In this document: piece by piece, positions 7,949-16,521 of the stretch
Numbering within the stretch: position 1 is the first letter of the stretch
Layout: each line of letters begins with the position of its first letter
From: Haloferax massiliensis
Lineage (GTDB): Archaea > Halobacteriota > Halobacteria > Halobacteriales > Haloferacaceae
Length of the DNA stretch: 64,000 nucleotides
NCBI RefSeq assembly: GCF_001368915.1
Contig: NZ_CSTE01000002.1
Span: 1,062,497 to 1,126,496, forward strand
Direction of reading: 5' to 3'
Position numbers and translations under genes: made by a program
Notes under the pieces: model-generated
Database searches by the model: none
Told to the model about the DNA's origin: nothing
Seen by the model: the letters and a program-made list of their open reading frames with translations, nothing else

Positions 7949-9553
7949 ATGAAATTGCGGGTCGATTACAGAGCCAGCCTGCGTCTCGTGGGGACCGTCC
8001 TGAAGTATCTCGCGGTCCCTCTTTGTTTCCCGCTCGTGGTCGCGCTGTACTACGGCGAGTCGGTGCTCCCGTTCGTCGTCACGATGGCCGTCACGGTCCT
8101 CGTCGGCGCGGGGCTCGAACGGCTCGCCGACGAGCCGGACATCGGTGCCCGCGAGGGGTTCCTGATGGTCGCGGTGACGTGGTTGGCGGTCACGATAGTC
8201 GGCGCGATACCGTTTCTCATCGAGGCCCACGGCATCCCCTTCCTCGCGTCGCCCGTTCACCCCGAATCGACCCTCGGTAACCCGGCGAACGCGCTGTTCG
8301 AGACGATGAGCGGCTTCACGACGACCGGGGCGACGGTGCTCGGCGACATCTCGTTCGACTCCCACACCCGCGGCATCATGATGTGGCGACAGCTCACCCA
8401 GTGGCTCGGCGGGATGGGTATCGTCGTTCTCGCGGTCGCCATCCTCCCAGAACTCTCCGTCGGGGGCGCACAGCTGATGGACGCGGAAGCGCCCGGCCCC
8501 GGCATCGAGAAGCTCACCCCGCGCATCGCCGAGACGGCCCGCGCGCTCTGGGGCGCGTACCTCGGTCTCACCGTCCTCGAAATCGTCCTCCTCTACGGAC
8601 TCAACGTCACCGGCCACGCCCCGAACATGGGCGTGTACAACGCCATCGCCCACGGGCTGACGACGATGCCGACCGGCGGGTTCTCGCCGGAGGCCCGGAG
8701 CATCGAGGCGTTTTCGGCGGCCGCGCAGTGGGTCATCGTCCCCTTCATGGTCGCCGCCGGGACCAACTTCGCGCTGTTTTGGCACGTCCTCACTGGCGAC
8801 CCGAAGCGGCTGTTCCGCGACACCGAGTTCAAGTCCTACCTCGGCGTCATCGGCGTCATCTCTGCCATCCTCGCGGGGGTTCTGTTCCTCGGCGACGGGC
8901 TCATGTCCGTCGCGCCCGCGGGCGAGACGTACGACCAACTCTACCTCGAAGGCATCCGAACGGCCATCATCGGCAACGTCGAGCCCGCGGTCCGGCAGTC
9001 GGTGTTTCAGGTCGTCTCCATCGTCACGACGACGGGCTACGCCAGCATCGACTTCAACGCGTGGAGCGCGCCGGCGCAGTACGTCCTGCTGTTCGCGATG
9101 TTCATCGGCGGCTCCGGCGGGTCGACCGGCGGCGCGGTCAAAATCGTCCGCTGGTACGTCATCGTGAAGTCGCTCCGCCGGGAGCTGTTTACGACGGCCC
9201 ACCCCGAGGCGGTCCGCCCCGTCAGGCTCGCGGGCCGCGCGGTCGACGAGCGCGCCATCCGCGGCATCTACGCCTTCACGCTCCTGTATCTCGTGCTGTT
9301 TTTCGTCTCGACCGGCCTGCTCCACCTCGACGCCGCGCGCATCGGCTTCGACGTGAGCATCCTCGAAACCATGAGCGCCGTCGCCGCGACCCTCGGGAAC
9401 GTCGGGCCGGGCTTCGGCGTCGCCGGCCCGATGGGGAGCTACCTCGGCTTCTCCAACGGCTCGAAGCTGTACATGGTGCTTCTCATGTGGGTGGGCCGGC
9501 TGGAGATACTGCCCGTGTTAGTCATCTTCACGCCGGAGTACTGGCGGCGATAG
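7949..9553 (+). CDS. trkH: Trk potassium uptake channel subunit TrkH
   Basis: Membrane pore subunit of a K+ uptake system, 534 residues with about 10-12 helices. The four pore-loop filters are visible in order: TMSGFTTTGATVL, GLTTMPTGGFS, TTTGYASIDF, and NVGPGFGVAG. The IGGSGGSTGGAVKIVR element that usually follows the third pore loop is also present. It is the partner of the TrkA regulator just upstream. Its 3' end converges with a second trkH, the two stop codons lying 34 bases apart. Confidence 0.94.
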   Translation: MKLRVDYRASLRLVGTVLKYLAVPLCFPLVVALYYGESVLPFVVTMAVTVLVGAGLERLADEPDIGAREGFLMVAVTWLAVTIVGAIPFLIEAHGIPFLASPVHPESTLGNPANALFETMSGFTTTGATVLGDISFDSHTRGIMMWRQLTQWLGGMGIVVLAVAILPELSVGGAQLMDAEAPGPGIEKLTPRIAETARALWGAYLGLTVLEIVLLYGLNVTGHAPNMGVYNAIAHGLTTMPTGGFSPEARSIEAFSAAAQWVIVPFMVAAGTNFALFWHVLTGDPKRLFRDTEFKSYLGVIGVISAILAGVLFLGDGLMSVAPAGETYDQLYLEGIRTAIIGNVEPAVRQSVFQVVSIVTTTGYASIDFNAWSAPAQYVLLFAMFIGGSGGSTGGAVKIVRWYVIVKSLRRELFTTAHPEAVRPVRLAGRAVDERAIRGIYAFTLLYLVLFFVSTGLLHLDAARIGFDVSILETMSAVAATLGNVGPGFGVAGPMGSYLGFSNGSKLYMVLLMWVGRLEILPVLVIFTPEYWRR

Positions 9554-9587
9554 CGTCGGAAAAACAGGAATCAGTGCCCGCTTTTCA

Positions 9588-11249
9588 TCAGGGGTTCAGC
9601 CCGTAGATGACCGAGCGAGCGAACACCAACACCGGGATGATTTCGAGGCGGCCGACCCACATGTTAAACAGGAACATCGCCTCGGCCCACGGGTTCATCC
9701 ACGGCCCGGTGATGCCCGTCGAGATGCCGACGTTCCCCTGTGCGGACGCGACTTCGAACAGCGCGTCGGCGTAGGTGAACTCCGGCCCGGCGAGGTTCGC
9801 GAGGAGGACGCTCGACCCGACGAGGAGGAGCACCCAGAGCATCGAGACGATGGCCGCCTCGGAGAACTCGCGGTCCATCTCGGTCCGCGAGAGCCGGCGG
9901 CCGTTCATCTCGATGTTGACGATGGCGCTCTCGGGGAGGAAGACGCGGGAGAACTGCCAGCGGATGCCGCGGGAGATGGTGTAGCCGCGGATGATTTTGA
10001 TGCCGCCGACGGTCGACCCGGCGGCCCCGCCGAGCGTCATCGCCCCCGACAGGAGGATTTTCCCGCCGTCTGACCACTCGCCGAGCGGCGCGGCCTGAAA
10101 GCCGGTGCAGGTGAGCGCGCTCACCCAGTGGAACGCGGCGTCGCGGACGGCGTCCGACCCCGGTCCGCCGAGAACGCCCGAGAGTCCGAAGTAGTCGGCG
10201 GTCTCGACGAACGCCGACCCCGCGGTCGCCGGGAGGCTGACGAGGTTCTGGACGGCGAGCGCGACCCCGCCGACCGCGAAGAGAACGAGGAGCCAGCGCG
10301 TCTGGAGGTCGCCCCAGAGGCGGTCGATATCGCGGTTTTTCAGAATGGCGTAGTGGACGGGGAAGGCGATTGCGCCCAGCGCCATGACGGGGAGCAGCAC
10401 CGTCTCGATGAGCGGCGAGTCGTACGTGCCGATAGAGCCGTCGGTGACGGCGAACCCGCCGGTCGAAAGCCCCGTCATCGCGTGGTTGAGCGCCTGCCAC
10501 GCGACCTCCCACAGCGGGAGCGTCGCCCCGTAGTCGCTGGCGCGGATGGCGAAAAAGAGGACGGCCACCGACAGGAGCGTGTAGCCGACGAAAATCTTCC
10601 AGACCGTGCGGACCGTCGAGACGACGCTCGGGTGAATCTTCTCCTCTCTGGCCTCGCCGCGGTACAGGGCGTAGCTCCCGCTCCCGGGTCGCGAGAGGAT
10701 GGAGACGGTGAGGACGATGACGCCCACGCCGCCGACCCACTGGATGAGCGAGCGCCACCACTGAATCGTCCGCGGGAGCGACGGCTCGTGGACGCCCATC
10801 GTCAGCCCGCTTCCGGTCCAGCCGCTCATGCTCTCGAAGAGGGCGTGCAGCGGGTCGCGGAAGTAGACGAGGCTCGACTGGGCGTAGTCGACGCCGGCGG
10901 GGACGAGCGCCGAGAAGACGCTCTGCGGGGCGAACTGCGCCGTGAGGAAGAAGGGAAGCGACCCGAACGCGGCGGTGGCGAACCAGCCCGCGGCGGCGAT
11001 TATCATCCCGTGTTTCATGCGGGGGTTGGGTGCGCCCTCGAAGGCCTTCCGCGCGCCCAGTCCGACGAACGCCGTCGCGCCCCCAGCGGTGAGGAACGCG
11101 AGCGCGGCGTACCACTCGCGGAAGCCGACCGCGACGAGGACCGTGGCGGTCATCAGGGCGGCCTCCATGACGAGAAGCGACCCCACGTCGCGTCCGATGA
11201 CCGCGAGGTCGGCGGGCCACCCCGAGACGGTTCGTCCGCGGCGGGGCAT
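9588..11249 (-). CDS. trkH: Trk potassium uptake channel subunit TrkH, second copy
   Basis: Second TrkH paralogue, 553 residues, diverged from the plus-strand copy. The pore loops read SMSGWTGSGLTMG, GLSTGGFAV, TCTGFQAAPLG and NVGISTGITG. The first filter has G-S-G in place of T-T-G, so its ion selectivity or regulation may differ. The element LGGAAGSTVGGIKIIRGY is present. About 30 residues precede the first helix. The start ATG overlaps the stop of the upstream trkA as TGATG, giving a compact trkA-trkH operon on the minus strand that converges with the plus-strand pair. Confidence 0.93.
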   Translation of the reverse strand: MPRRGRTVSGWPADLAVIGRDVGSLLVMEAALMTATVLVAVGFREWYAALAFLTAGGATAFVGLGARKAFEGAPNPRMKHGMIIAAAGWFATAAFGSLPFFLTAQFAPQSVFSALVPAGVDYAQSSLVYFRDPLHALFESMSGWTGSGLTMGVHEPSLPRTIQWWRSLIQWVGGVGVIVLTVSILSRPGSGSYALYRGEAREEKIHPSVVSTVRTVWKIFVGYTLLSVAVLFFAIRASDYGATLPLWEVAWQALNHAMTGLSTGGFAVTDGSIGTYDSPLIETVLLPVMALGAIAFPVHYAILKNRDIDRLWGDLQTRWLLVLFAVGGVALAVQNLVSLPATAGSAFVETADYFGLSGVLGGPGSDAVRDAAFHWVSALTCTGFQAAPLGEWSDGGKILLSGAMTLGGAAGSTVGGIKIIRGYTISRGIRWQFSRVFLPESAIVNIEMNGRRLSRTEMDREFSEAAIVSMLWVLLLVGSSVLLANLAGPEFTYADALFEVASAQGNVGISTGITGPWMNPWAEAMFLFNMWVGRLEIIPVLVFARSVIYGLNP

Positions 11250-11929
11250 CAGTGGTCCTCGTAGTGGCCGAACACGTCAGTCACCTCTGGCGTCGCTCCC
11301 TTCGCGGAGTAGACCGTCAGGAGGTCGCCGGACCCGATAGTGGTGTTCCCGCGGGGCGTCACGGGGTCGTCGTCGCCCTCGCGCTCGACGGCGACGATGA
11401 GGGTGTCGCCGTCGAGGAGGTTCTCCTGTGCGGCCTCCTGAATCGTCATTCCCGTAATCGGCGCGCCCTCGTCGACGCGGATTTCGAACACCTCGGCGTG
11501 CTCGCCGATGCGCATGTAGTCGACGATAGAGGGGCGTTTGACCGCCCGGTAGAGGTACTCCGCGATGAGTCGCTGGGGGTTCTCCATCGTGTTGACGCCG
11601 ATTTGACGGTAGAGGTTCATGTGCTCGGGGTTGTGGACGACCGAGACGATGTCGGGGATATCGAGCTCCTTCGCCAACAGACAGACCATGATGTTGGTCG
11701 CGTCCTTGTCGGTCGTCGTGATGATGGCGTCGGCGCGGTCCGCGCCGGCCTCGTCGAGCGTCTGTTTGACCGTGGCGTCGTCGTTGAGGACGAGGCAGTC
11801 GAACGTCGCGGCGGCCGCCTCGGCTTTCGCCCCGTCGCGTTCGACGACGACGACCTCGTTGCCGCCCTCGGTGGCGATTTCGATGAGCGGCGTGCCGATG
11901 TTTCCCGCGCCGACGACGATGATGTACAT
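11249..11929 (-). CDS. trkA: Trk potassium uptake regulatory protein TrkA, single-RCK form
   Basis: 226-residue single-unit TrkA/KtrA-type regulator. It has an N-terminal Rossmann fold with VVGAGNIGTPLIEIA, the acidic VVVERD at the end of the second strand, LNDDATVKQTLDEAG and TTDKDATNIMVCLLA. An RCK-C domain occupies residues about 135-215. It is half the size of the TrkA at 6502-7839 and so needs to assemble as a larger oligomer for the usual octameric gating ring. Its stop codon overlaps the start of its trkH partner. A T-rich TATA-like stretch lies about 45 bases upstream of the ATG. Confidence 0.92.
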   Translation of the reverse strand: MYIIVVGAGNIGTPLIEIATEGGNEVVVVERDGAKAEAAAATFDCLVLNDDATVKQTLDEAGADRADAIITTTDKDATNIMVCLLAKELDIPDIVSVVHNPEHMNLYRQIGVNTMENPQRLIAEYLYRAVKRPSIVDYMRIGEHAEVFEIRVDEGAPITGMTIQEAAQENLLDGDTLIVAVEREGDDDPVTPRGNTTIGSGDLLTVYSAKGATPEVTDVFGHYEDH

Positions 11930-12057
11930 GACGTTCCGGCGTGCGCGTCGGGTCGTGGAAAAACTATCGGCATGGCGTTCCGTCGCCCGAAAACGGACTG
12001 CAGGAGAGATAGCCTACTGCTTCGGAACCAAGCGCCCGAGAAACCCCCGCGACCGAC

Positions 12058-13329
12058 TCAGTTCTCGACCGCGGACGCGGCGCGGACGATGGTCTCCTCG
12101 CCGAACTTGGGGCCGATGAGTTGGAGGCCGACCGGGAGGCCGTCGGTCTCGCCGGCCGGAACCGAGATGGCGGGGAGGTTCGCGAGGTTCACCGGCACGG
12201 TGTTGGCGTCGGCGAGGTACATCTGCAGCGGGTCGTCGAGGCTCTCGCCGAGTTCGAACGGCGGGACGGGCATCGTCGGCGACGCGACCACGTCCACGTC
12301 CTCGAACGCCTCGTCGAAGTCCTGTTTGACCCACGCGCGGGCGTCCTGCGCCTTCGCGTAGTACTTGTCGTGGTAGCCCGCGGAGAGGGCGTACGTGCCG
12401 AGGAGGACGCGGCGTTTGACCTCGGAACCGAATCCCTCCTCGCGGGCGCGGGCGAACGCCTCGTTCCAGTTGCCGTCGTAGCCGCCGGACTTGCCGTAGC
12501 GGACGCCGTCGAAGCGAGCGAGGTTCGACGACGCCTCGGACATGGCGATGACGTAGTAGGCGGCGACGGCCTTCTCGACGGAGGGCATGCTGACCTCGCG
12601 GTACTCCGCGCCCTGCGCTTCGAGTTCGTCGAGCGCGGCCCAGAACGCCGCCTCGACGCCGTCGTCCGCGCCCTCGACGAACTCGGTCGGGACGCCGATG
12701 GTGAGGCCCTCGACGTCGCCGTCGGCGGCCGCGGCGTAGTTCGAGTCCGCGCCGGCGTCGCGGGTCGTGCCGTCGCGGTCGTCGGGGCCGGCGATGACGT
12801 CGAGGAGCGCGGCGGCGTCCTCGACGGTCGGCGCGATGGGGCCGATCTGTTCGAGGGAGTTCGCGTAGGCGACGAGGCCGTAGCGCGAGACGAGGCCGTA
12901 GGTCGGCTTGATGCCGACGACGCCGCAGAACGCGGCGGGACAGCGGATGGAGCCGCCGGTGTCGGTTCCGAGCGCGAGGTCGGCCTCGCCGGCGGCGACG
13001 GCGGCCGCGGAACCGCCGGAGGAACCGCCGGGAACGCGGGACTCGTCGACGGGGTTCTTCGTCGGGCCGAACGCCGAGGTCTCGGTCGTCGTCCCCATGC
13101 CGAACTCGTCCATGTTGGCCTTGCCGACGATGGTCGCGCCGGCGTCCTTCAGGAGTTCGACGACGGTCGCGTCGTACGGCGGGACGTAGTCTTCGAGCAT
13201 CGCGGAGCCGCAGGTCGTCCGCAGCCCCTCCGTGGAGATGTTGTCCTTGACGGCGACCGTCTTGCCCGAAAGCGGGCCGTCGTCGGAGCCGTCGAGCGTC
13301 TCTTTCGTGATGAAGGCGTTCAGCGACAT
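12058..13329 (-). CDS. gatA: Glutamyl-tRNA(Gln) amidotransferase subunit A
   Basis: 423-residue amidase subunit of the GatCAB complex, which converts misacylated Glu-tRNA(Gln) and/or Asp-tRNA(Asn) to the amide form using ammonia from glutamine. It is an amidase-signature protein: the catalytic Lys lies in GKTVAVKDNIS near residue 25, the Ser-cis-Ser region in VPGGSSGGSAAAVAAGEADL and the nucleophile region in GTDTGGSIRCPAAFCGVVG. The start ATG overlaps the gatC stop as TAATG, and MSLNAFITKETLDG is a natural N-terminus; the much longer open frame upstream is on shadow codons. gatB is not in the window. Confidence 0.94.
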   Translation of the reverse strand: MSLNAFITKETLDGSDDGPLSGKTVAVKDNISTEGLRTTCGSAMLEDYVPPYDATVVELLKDAGATIVGKANMDEFGMGTTTETSAFGPTKNPVDESRVPGGSSGGSAAAVAAGEADLALGTDTGGSIRCPAAFCGVVGIKPTYGLVSRYGLVAYANSLEQIGPIAPTVEDAAALLDVIAGPDDRDGTTRDAGADSNYAAAADGDVEGLTIGVPTEFVEGADDGVEAAFWAALDELEAQGAEYREVSMPSVEKAVAAYYVIAMSEASSNLARFDGVRYGKSGGYDGNWNEAFARAREEGFGSEVKRRVLLGTYALSAGYHDKYYAKAQDARAWVKQDFDEAFEDVDVVASPTMPVPPFELGESLDDPLQMYLADANTVPVNLANLPAISVPAGETDGLPVGLQLIGPKFGEETIVRAASAVEN

Positions 13330-13607
13330 TACGACACCCGCGGTCCCTTGAAGAAGCCGTCTTCGGTCTCTGCGGCGTTCGACAGCGCCTCCTCCTGGGT
13401 GAGTCCGTCGCGGACCTCGTCGGGGCGCATCACGTTCACCAGTTCGTCCTCGCGGTCGACTTCGGGGACCTCGTCGAGGGCGTCGAAGTAGCCGAGGATG
13501 TCCGCGAACTGCGCCGCGAACTCCTCGACCTCGTCCTCGTCGAGGTCGACCCGCGCCAACTCGGCGACGTGTCGAACCTCGTCGGCGTCGACGGGCGTAT
13601 CGCTCAT
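13329..13607 (-). CDS. gatC: Glutamyl-tRNA(Gln) amidotransferase subunit C
   Basis: 92-residue small subunit that wraps around GatA and GatB. Typical GatC features are visible: VRHVAELARVDLDEDEVEEF at the N-terminus, then FADILGYFDALDEVPEV, and a C-terminal segment with MRPDEVRDGLTQEEALSNA. It is the first gene of a gatC-gatA operon overlapping by one base (TAATG). It diverges from tfb across a 220-base gap. Confidence 0.94.
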   Translation of the reverse strand: MSDTPVDADEVRHVAELARVDLDEDEVEEFAAQFADILGYFDALDEVPEVDREDELVNVMRPDEVRDGLTQEEALSNAAETEDGFFKGPRVS

Positions 13608-13757
13608 GTATCGGAGGAATGGGAGACCGGGAGTAAGGGTTTCGGTGTGGGTCGTTTCGTCCGGTCACCGGCGCGAGCCCGCCCGGTCGAGACCACCGGC
13701 GAGGCGGCCGGGACCGACCGCGCGAACCCGCGTCATTCCGTCCTCCCGTCGCCGTCA

Positions 13758-13767
13758 GATATAAGTA
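13758..13767 (+). promoter_or_regulatory. Probable core promoter of tfb (TATA box)
   Basis: GATATAAGTA lies 61-70 bases upstream of the tfb ATG, in a locally AT-rich stretch. A transcript starting about 26 bases downstream would have a 5' leader of roughly 40 bases, longer than the leaderless pattern of most neighbours. Inferred from sequence only. Confidence 0.5.
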
Positions 13768-13827
13768 ACGAGGGTCAATACGAATAGACGGAGAACGACC
13801 GTTCCCAGTTGCTTCTCTCGCACACAA

Positions 13828-14826
13828 ATGACAGAAAGTGTCCGACGTTTCACGACCGGTAACGCGCGCGTGCGCAAAGAGAATACTAAAGATACCGAGC
13901 AGACCGACACCGAGCGGGAGCAGACGCCCACGTGTCCCGAGTGCGGCTCGGAGAGCCTCGTCTCCGACACCGAACACGGCGAGACGGTCTGCGACGACTG
14001 TGGCCTCGTCGTAGAGGAAGACGAAATCGACCACGGCCCCGAGTGGCGCGCGTTCAACTCCTCGGAGAAAGACCAGAAGTCCCGCGTCGGCGCGCCCACG
14101 ACGAACATGATGCACGACAAGGGGCTGTCGACCAACATCGGGTGGCAGAACAAAGACGCCTACGGGCGCTCGCTGTCGTCCCGCCAGCGCGAGAAGATGC
14201 AGCGGCTTCGCACGTGGAACGAGCGGTTCCGCACCCGAGACTCGAAAGAGCGCAATCTCAAGCAGGCGCTCGGCGAAATCGACCGCATGGCCTCCGCGCT
14301 CGGCCTCCCGGACAACGTCCGCGAGACCGCCTCGGTCATCTATCGCCGCGCGCTCGACGACGACCTGCTTCCGGGTCGTTCCATCGAGGGCGTCGCCACC
14401 TCGGCGCTGTACGCCGCCGCCCGGATGGCCGGCACCCCGCGCTCGCTCGACGAAATCACGAGCGTCTCGCGCGTCGAGAAGGACGAAATCGCCCGCACCT
14501 ATCGGTACGTCGTCCGCGAGCTGAAGCTCGAAATCAAGCCCGCCGACCCCGAGCAGTACGTCCCGCGGTTCGCCAGCGAACTCGGTCTCTCCGACGAGTC
14601 CGAGCGGCGCGCCCGACAGCTCTTGAAGAACGCCAAAGAACAGGGCGTCCACTCCGGGAAGTCGCCGGTCGGCCTCGCCGCCGCCGCCGTCTACGCGGCC
14701 TCGCTCCTCACCAACGAGAAGGTGACGCAGAACGAGGTCTCCGAGGTCGCCAACATCTCGGAAGTCACCATCCGCAACCGCTACCATGAACTGCTCGAAG
14801 CCGAAGAGCAGGTCCAACTGCCCTAA
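13828..14826 (+). CDS. tfb: Transcription initiation factor IIB
   Basis: 332-residue archaeal general transcription factor that recruits RNA polymerase to the TBP-promoter complex. A polar N-terminal extension (residues 1-33) precedes the zinc ribbon with C36, C39, C55 and C58, and then the B-reader/linker segment (HGPEWRAFN, GLSTNIGWQNKD). Two cyclin folds follow: the first from about residue 130 with IDRMASALGLPDNVRETASV, the second from about 225 with YVPRFASELGLSDESE. The end (EVTIRNRYHELLEAEEQV) matches the BRE-binding helix-turn-helix of the family. Haloarchaea carry many TFB paralogues; which one this is cannot be told here. Confidence 0.95.
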   Translation: MTESVRRFTTGNARVRKENTKDTEQTDTEREQTPTCPECGSESLVSDTEHGETVCDDCGLVVEEDEIDHGPEWRAFNSSEKDQKSRVGAPTTNMMHDKGLSTNIGWQNKDAYGRSLSSRQREKMQRLRTWNERFRTRDSKERNLKQALGEIDRMASALGLPDNVRETASVIYRRALDDDLLPGRSIEGVATSALYAAARMAGTPRSLDEITSVSRVEKDEIARTYRYVVRELKLEIKPADPEQYVPRFASELGLSDESERRARQLLKNAKEQGVHSGKSPVGLAAAAVYAASLLTNEKVTQNEVSEVANISEVTIRNRYHELLEAEEQVQLP

Positions 14827-14922
14827 CTCGGCCGGTCCGTTCGTTTCGCGCCGTCTCGGCTCGCCTCGTTCCGTCCCGCTTCGTTCCGCAACAGCCATGC
14901 CGCTCGCTCCGGAGCCACAACC

Positions 14923-15405
14923 ATGGAGACGACCCGACATTTCACCTCGACCGTGTACATCGTCAACGACGGCGCGGTGGCCCTCCACCGACACGAGCGC
15001 CTCGGCATCCGCATCCCGCCGGGCGGTCACGTCGACCGCGACGAACTCCCCCACGAGGCCGGTCTGCGCGAGGTCCGCGAGGAGACGGGTCTCGACCCGG
15101 AACTCGTCGATGACACGGCATCCGTCCCCGCACCCGCCGGCCGGGCGCTCCCCCAGCCTCGCCAGCAGATGCTCTACGACATCAACGTCCACGGCGACGG
15201 CTCGGTCGGCCACCAGCACATCGACCACGTCTTCTACGCCCGCGTGGACTCCCGCGACATCGACCCCGCGCCGGGCGAGGCGGGGACCGAAGCGTGGGGC
15301 TGGTACGACCCCGAAGACCTCCGCGAGAGCGACCTCGACCCCGACACGGTGCAGTTCGCGCTGGAGGCCATCGAAGTCGTCGGCGGCGACGAGCGGGAGA
15401 ACTGA
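14923..15405 (+). CDS. NUDIX hydrolase
   Basis: 160-residue pyrophosphohydrolase with a complete Nudix box at residues 35-57: G, five residues, E, seven residues, then REVREETGL. The substrate-side motif RIPPGGHVDRDELP is typical of family members that act on nucleoside diphosphate derivatives, and the C-terminus (TEAWGWYDPEDLRE) matches the usual W/Y-D-P closing strand. It starts about 100 bases after tfb. The substrate cannot be assigned from sequence. A CT-rich intergenic stretch (14827-14900) precedes it. Confidence 0.88.
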   Translation: METTRHFTSTVYIVNDGAVALHRHERLGIRIPPGGHVDRDELPHEAGLREVREETGLDPELVDDTASVPAPAGRALPQPRQQMLYDINVHGDGSVGHQHIDHVFYARVDSRDIDPAPGEAGTEAWGWYDPEDLRESDLDPDTVQFALEAIEVVGGDEREN

Positions 15406-15429
15406 GCTGAACCGGTCCGACGGACCGAC

Positions 15430-16521
15430 CTACTCCACGAGCGATTCGACGTACCGCTGAACGTGGTTCTCCATCCGACGTTTGAACCCCGCCTGTCGGG
15501 CGAGTCTGTCGAGTTCGCGCGAAGCGTAGGTCCCGTACTGGACCGCCTTCTTGTCCGCCTCGGCGACCGACTCGGGGAGCACGCCGCTCGCCGCTTCTCT
15601 GAGCGCGACCTTCCGCCGGTCGCCGTCCACGAGTAACGCGCCGGGAAGCGGGAGCGCCGCTTCAACCACGCGGTCGTGGAGGAGCGGCGCGACGGGTTCG
15701 ACCCCGGCGGCGCGGAGGACGAGCAGGTCGCGTTCGAGCTGGTCAGGGAGCGTGAGAATCATCTCGCGGGCCGCCCCGCGGACGGTCTCGGCCTCGACGC
15801 GGGGGTCGTCGGGCGCTTTCTGGACTTTGGCGTAGCCGCCGAACAGTTCGTCAGCGCCCTGGCCGACCGCGAGGCGGTCGCAGCCGTCGGCGGCGACCCG
15901 CTCGGCGAGCAAGTAGAGAGGCAGGACGATTTGCACGTCCATCGGATTCGTCCGGCCGAGCGCGGCGACGATTTCGGGGACGGCGCGTTCGAGCGCCTCG
16001 TGGGTGAGTTCGACCACGGTCAAGTTGCGGTCCATCGCGGCGGCGGCCTCGCGGGCGGCGGCGACGTCGTGGGAGCCCTCGAAGCCGGCGACGTAACAGG
16101 GGGCGTCGGGGACGCCCGACGCGACGACCGCGGAGTCGACGCCGCCGGAGAAGGCCACGGCGAGACCGTCGTCGTCGACCGACCGAACCGACTCGAAGAC
16201 CGCGTCGCGGACGCGGTCGAGCGCGGCGTCGCGGTCGGTCGCGGCCGGCGGGTCGGGAAGCGACCAGATCGGCTCGTCGTCGCCGGCGTCCCCGCCGGTC
16301 GTCTCGCGGGCGTGGCCCGCGGGGACGGCGACCGGGTCGTCGAGGTCGCGGTGGTCGTACGACCACGTCGCGGGGTCCCCGCACTCGGAGAAGAGCGGTT
16401 GGCGACCGAGCACGTCGCGGACGAGTCGGCCGTCGAGTTCGCCCGCGAAGCCCGCGGTTCCGGGAAGCGGGTCGCGCTCGGAGACGGCGCGCCGGACGAG
16501 GTCTGGGGACGCGCCGCGCAT
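15430..16521 (-). CDS. Asparagine-synthase-like protein with a reduced glutaminase domain
   Basis: 363-residue protein. Residues about 120-360 form the ATP-pyrophosphatase (asparagine synthase) domain: the PP-loop AVAFSGGVDSAVVAS near residue 125, then AVGQGADELFGGYAKVQ, and DKKAVQYG near the C-terminus. The N-terminal 100 residues keep part of the Ntn-hydrolase glutaminase domain (RDVLGRQPLF) but lack the essential N-terminal Cys2 and most of its strands. Glutamine-dependent activity is therefore unlikely. It could use free ammonia or another amine, or perform an ATP-dependent ligation other than asparagine synthesis. The ATG overlaps the stop of the upstream PHP gene (TGATG), so the two form an operon. 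Confidence 0.85.
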   Translation of the reverse strand: MRGASPDLVRRAVSERDPLPGTAGFAGELDGRLVRDVLGRQPLFSECGDPATWSYDHRDLDDPVAVPAGHARETTGGDAGDDEPIWSLPDPPAATDRDAALDRVRDAVFESVRSVDDDGLAVAFSGGVDSAVVASGVPDAPCYVAGFEGSHDVAAAREAAAAMDRNLTVVELTHEALERAVPEIVAALGRTNPMDVQIVLPLYLLAERVAADGCDRLAVGQGADELFGGYAKVQKAPDDPRVEAETVRGAAREMILTLPDQLERDLLVLRAAGVEPVAPLLHDRVVEAALPLPGALLVDGDRRKVALREAASGVLPESVAEADKKAVQYGTYASRELDRLARQAGFKRRMENHVQRYVESLVE

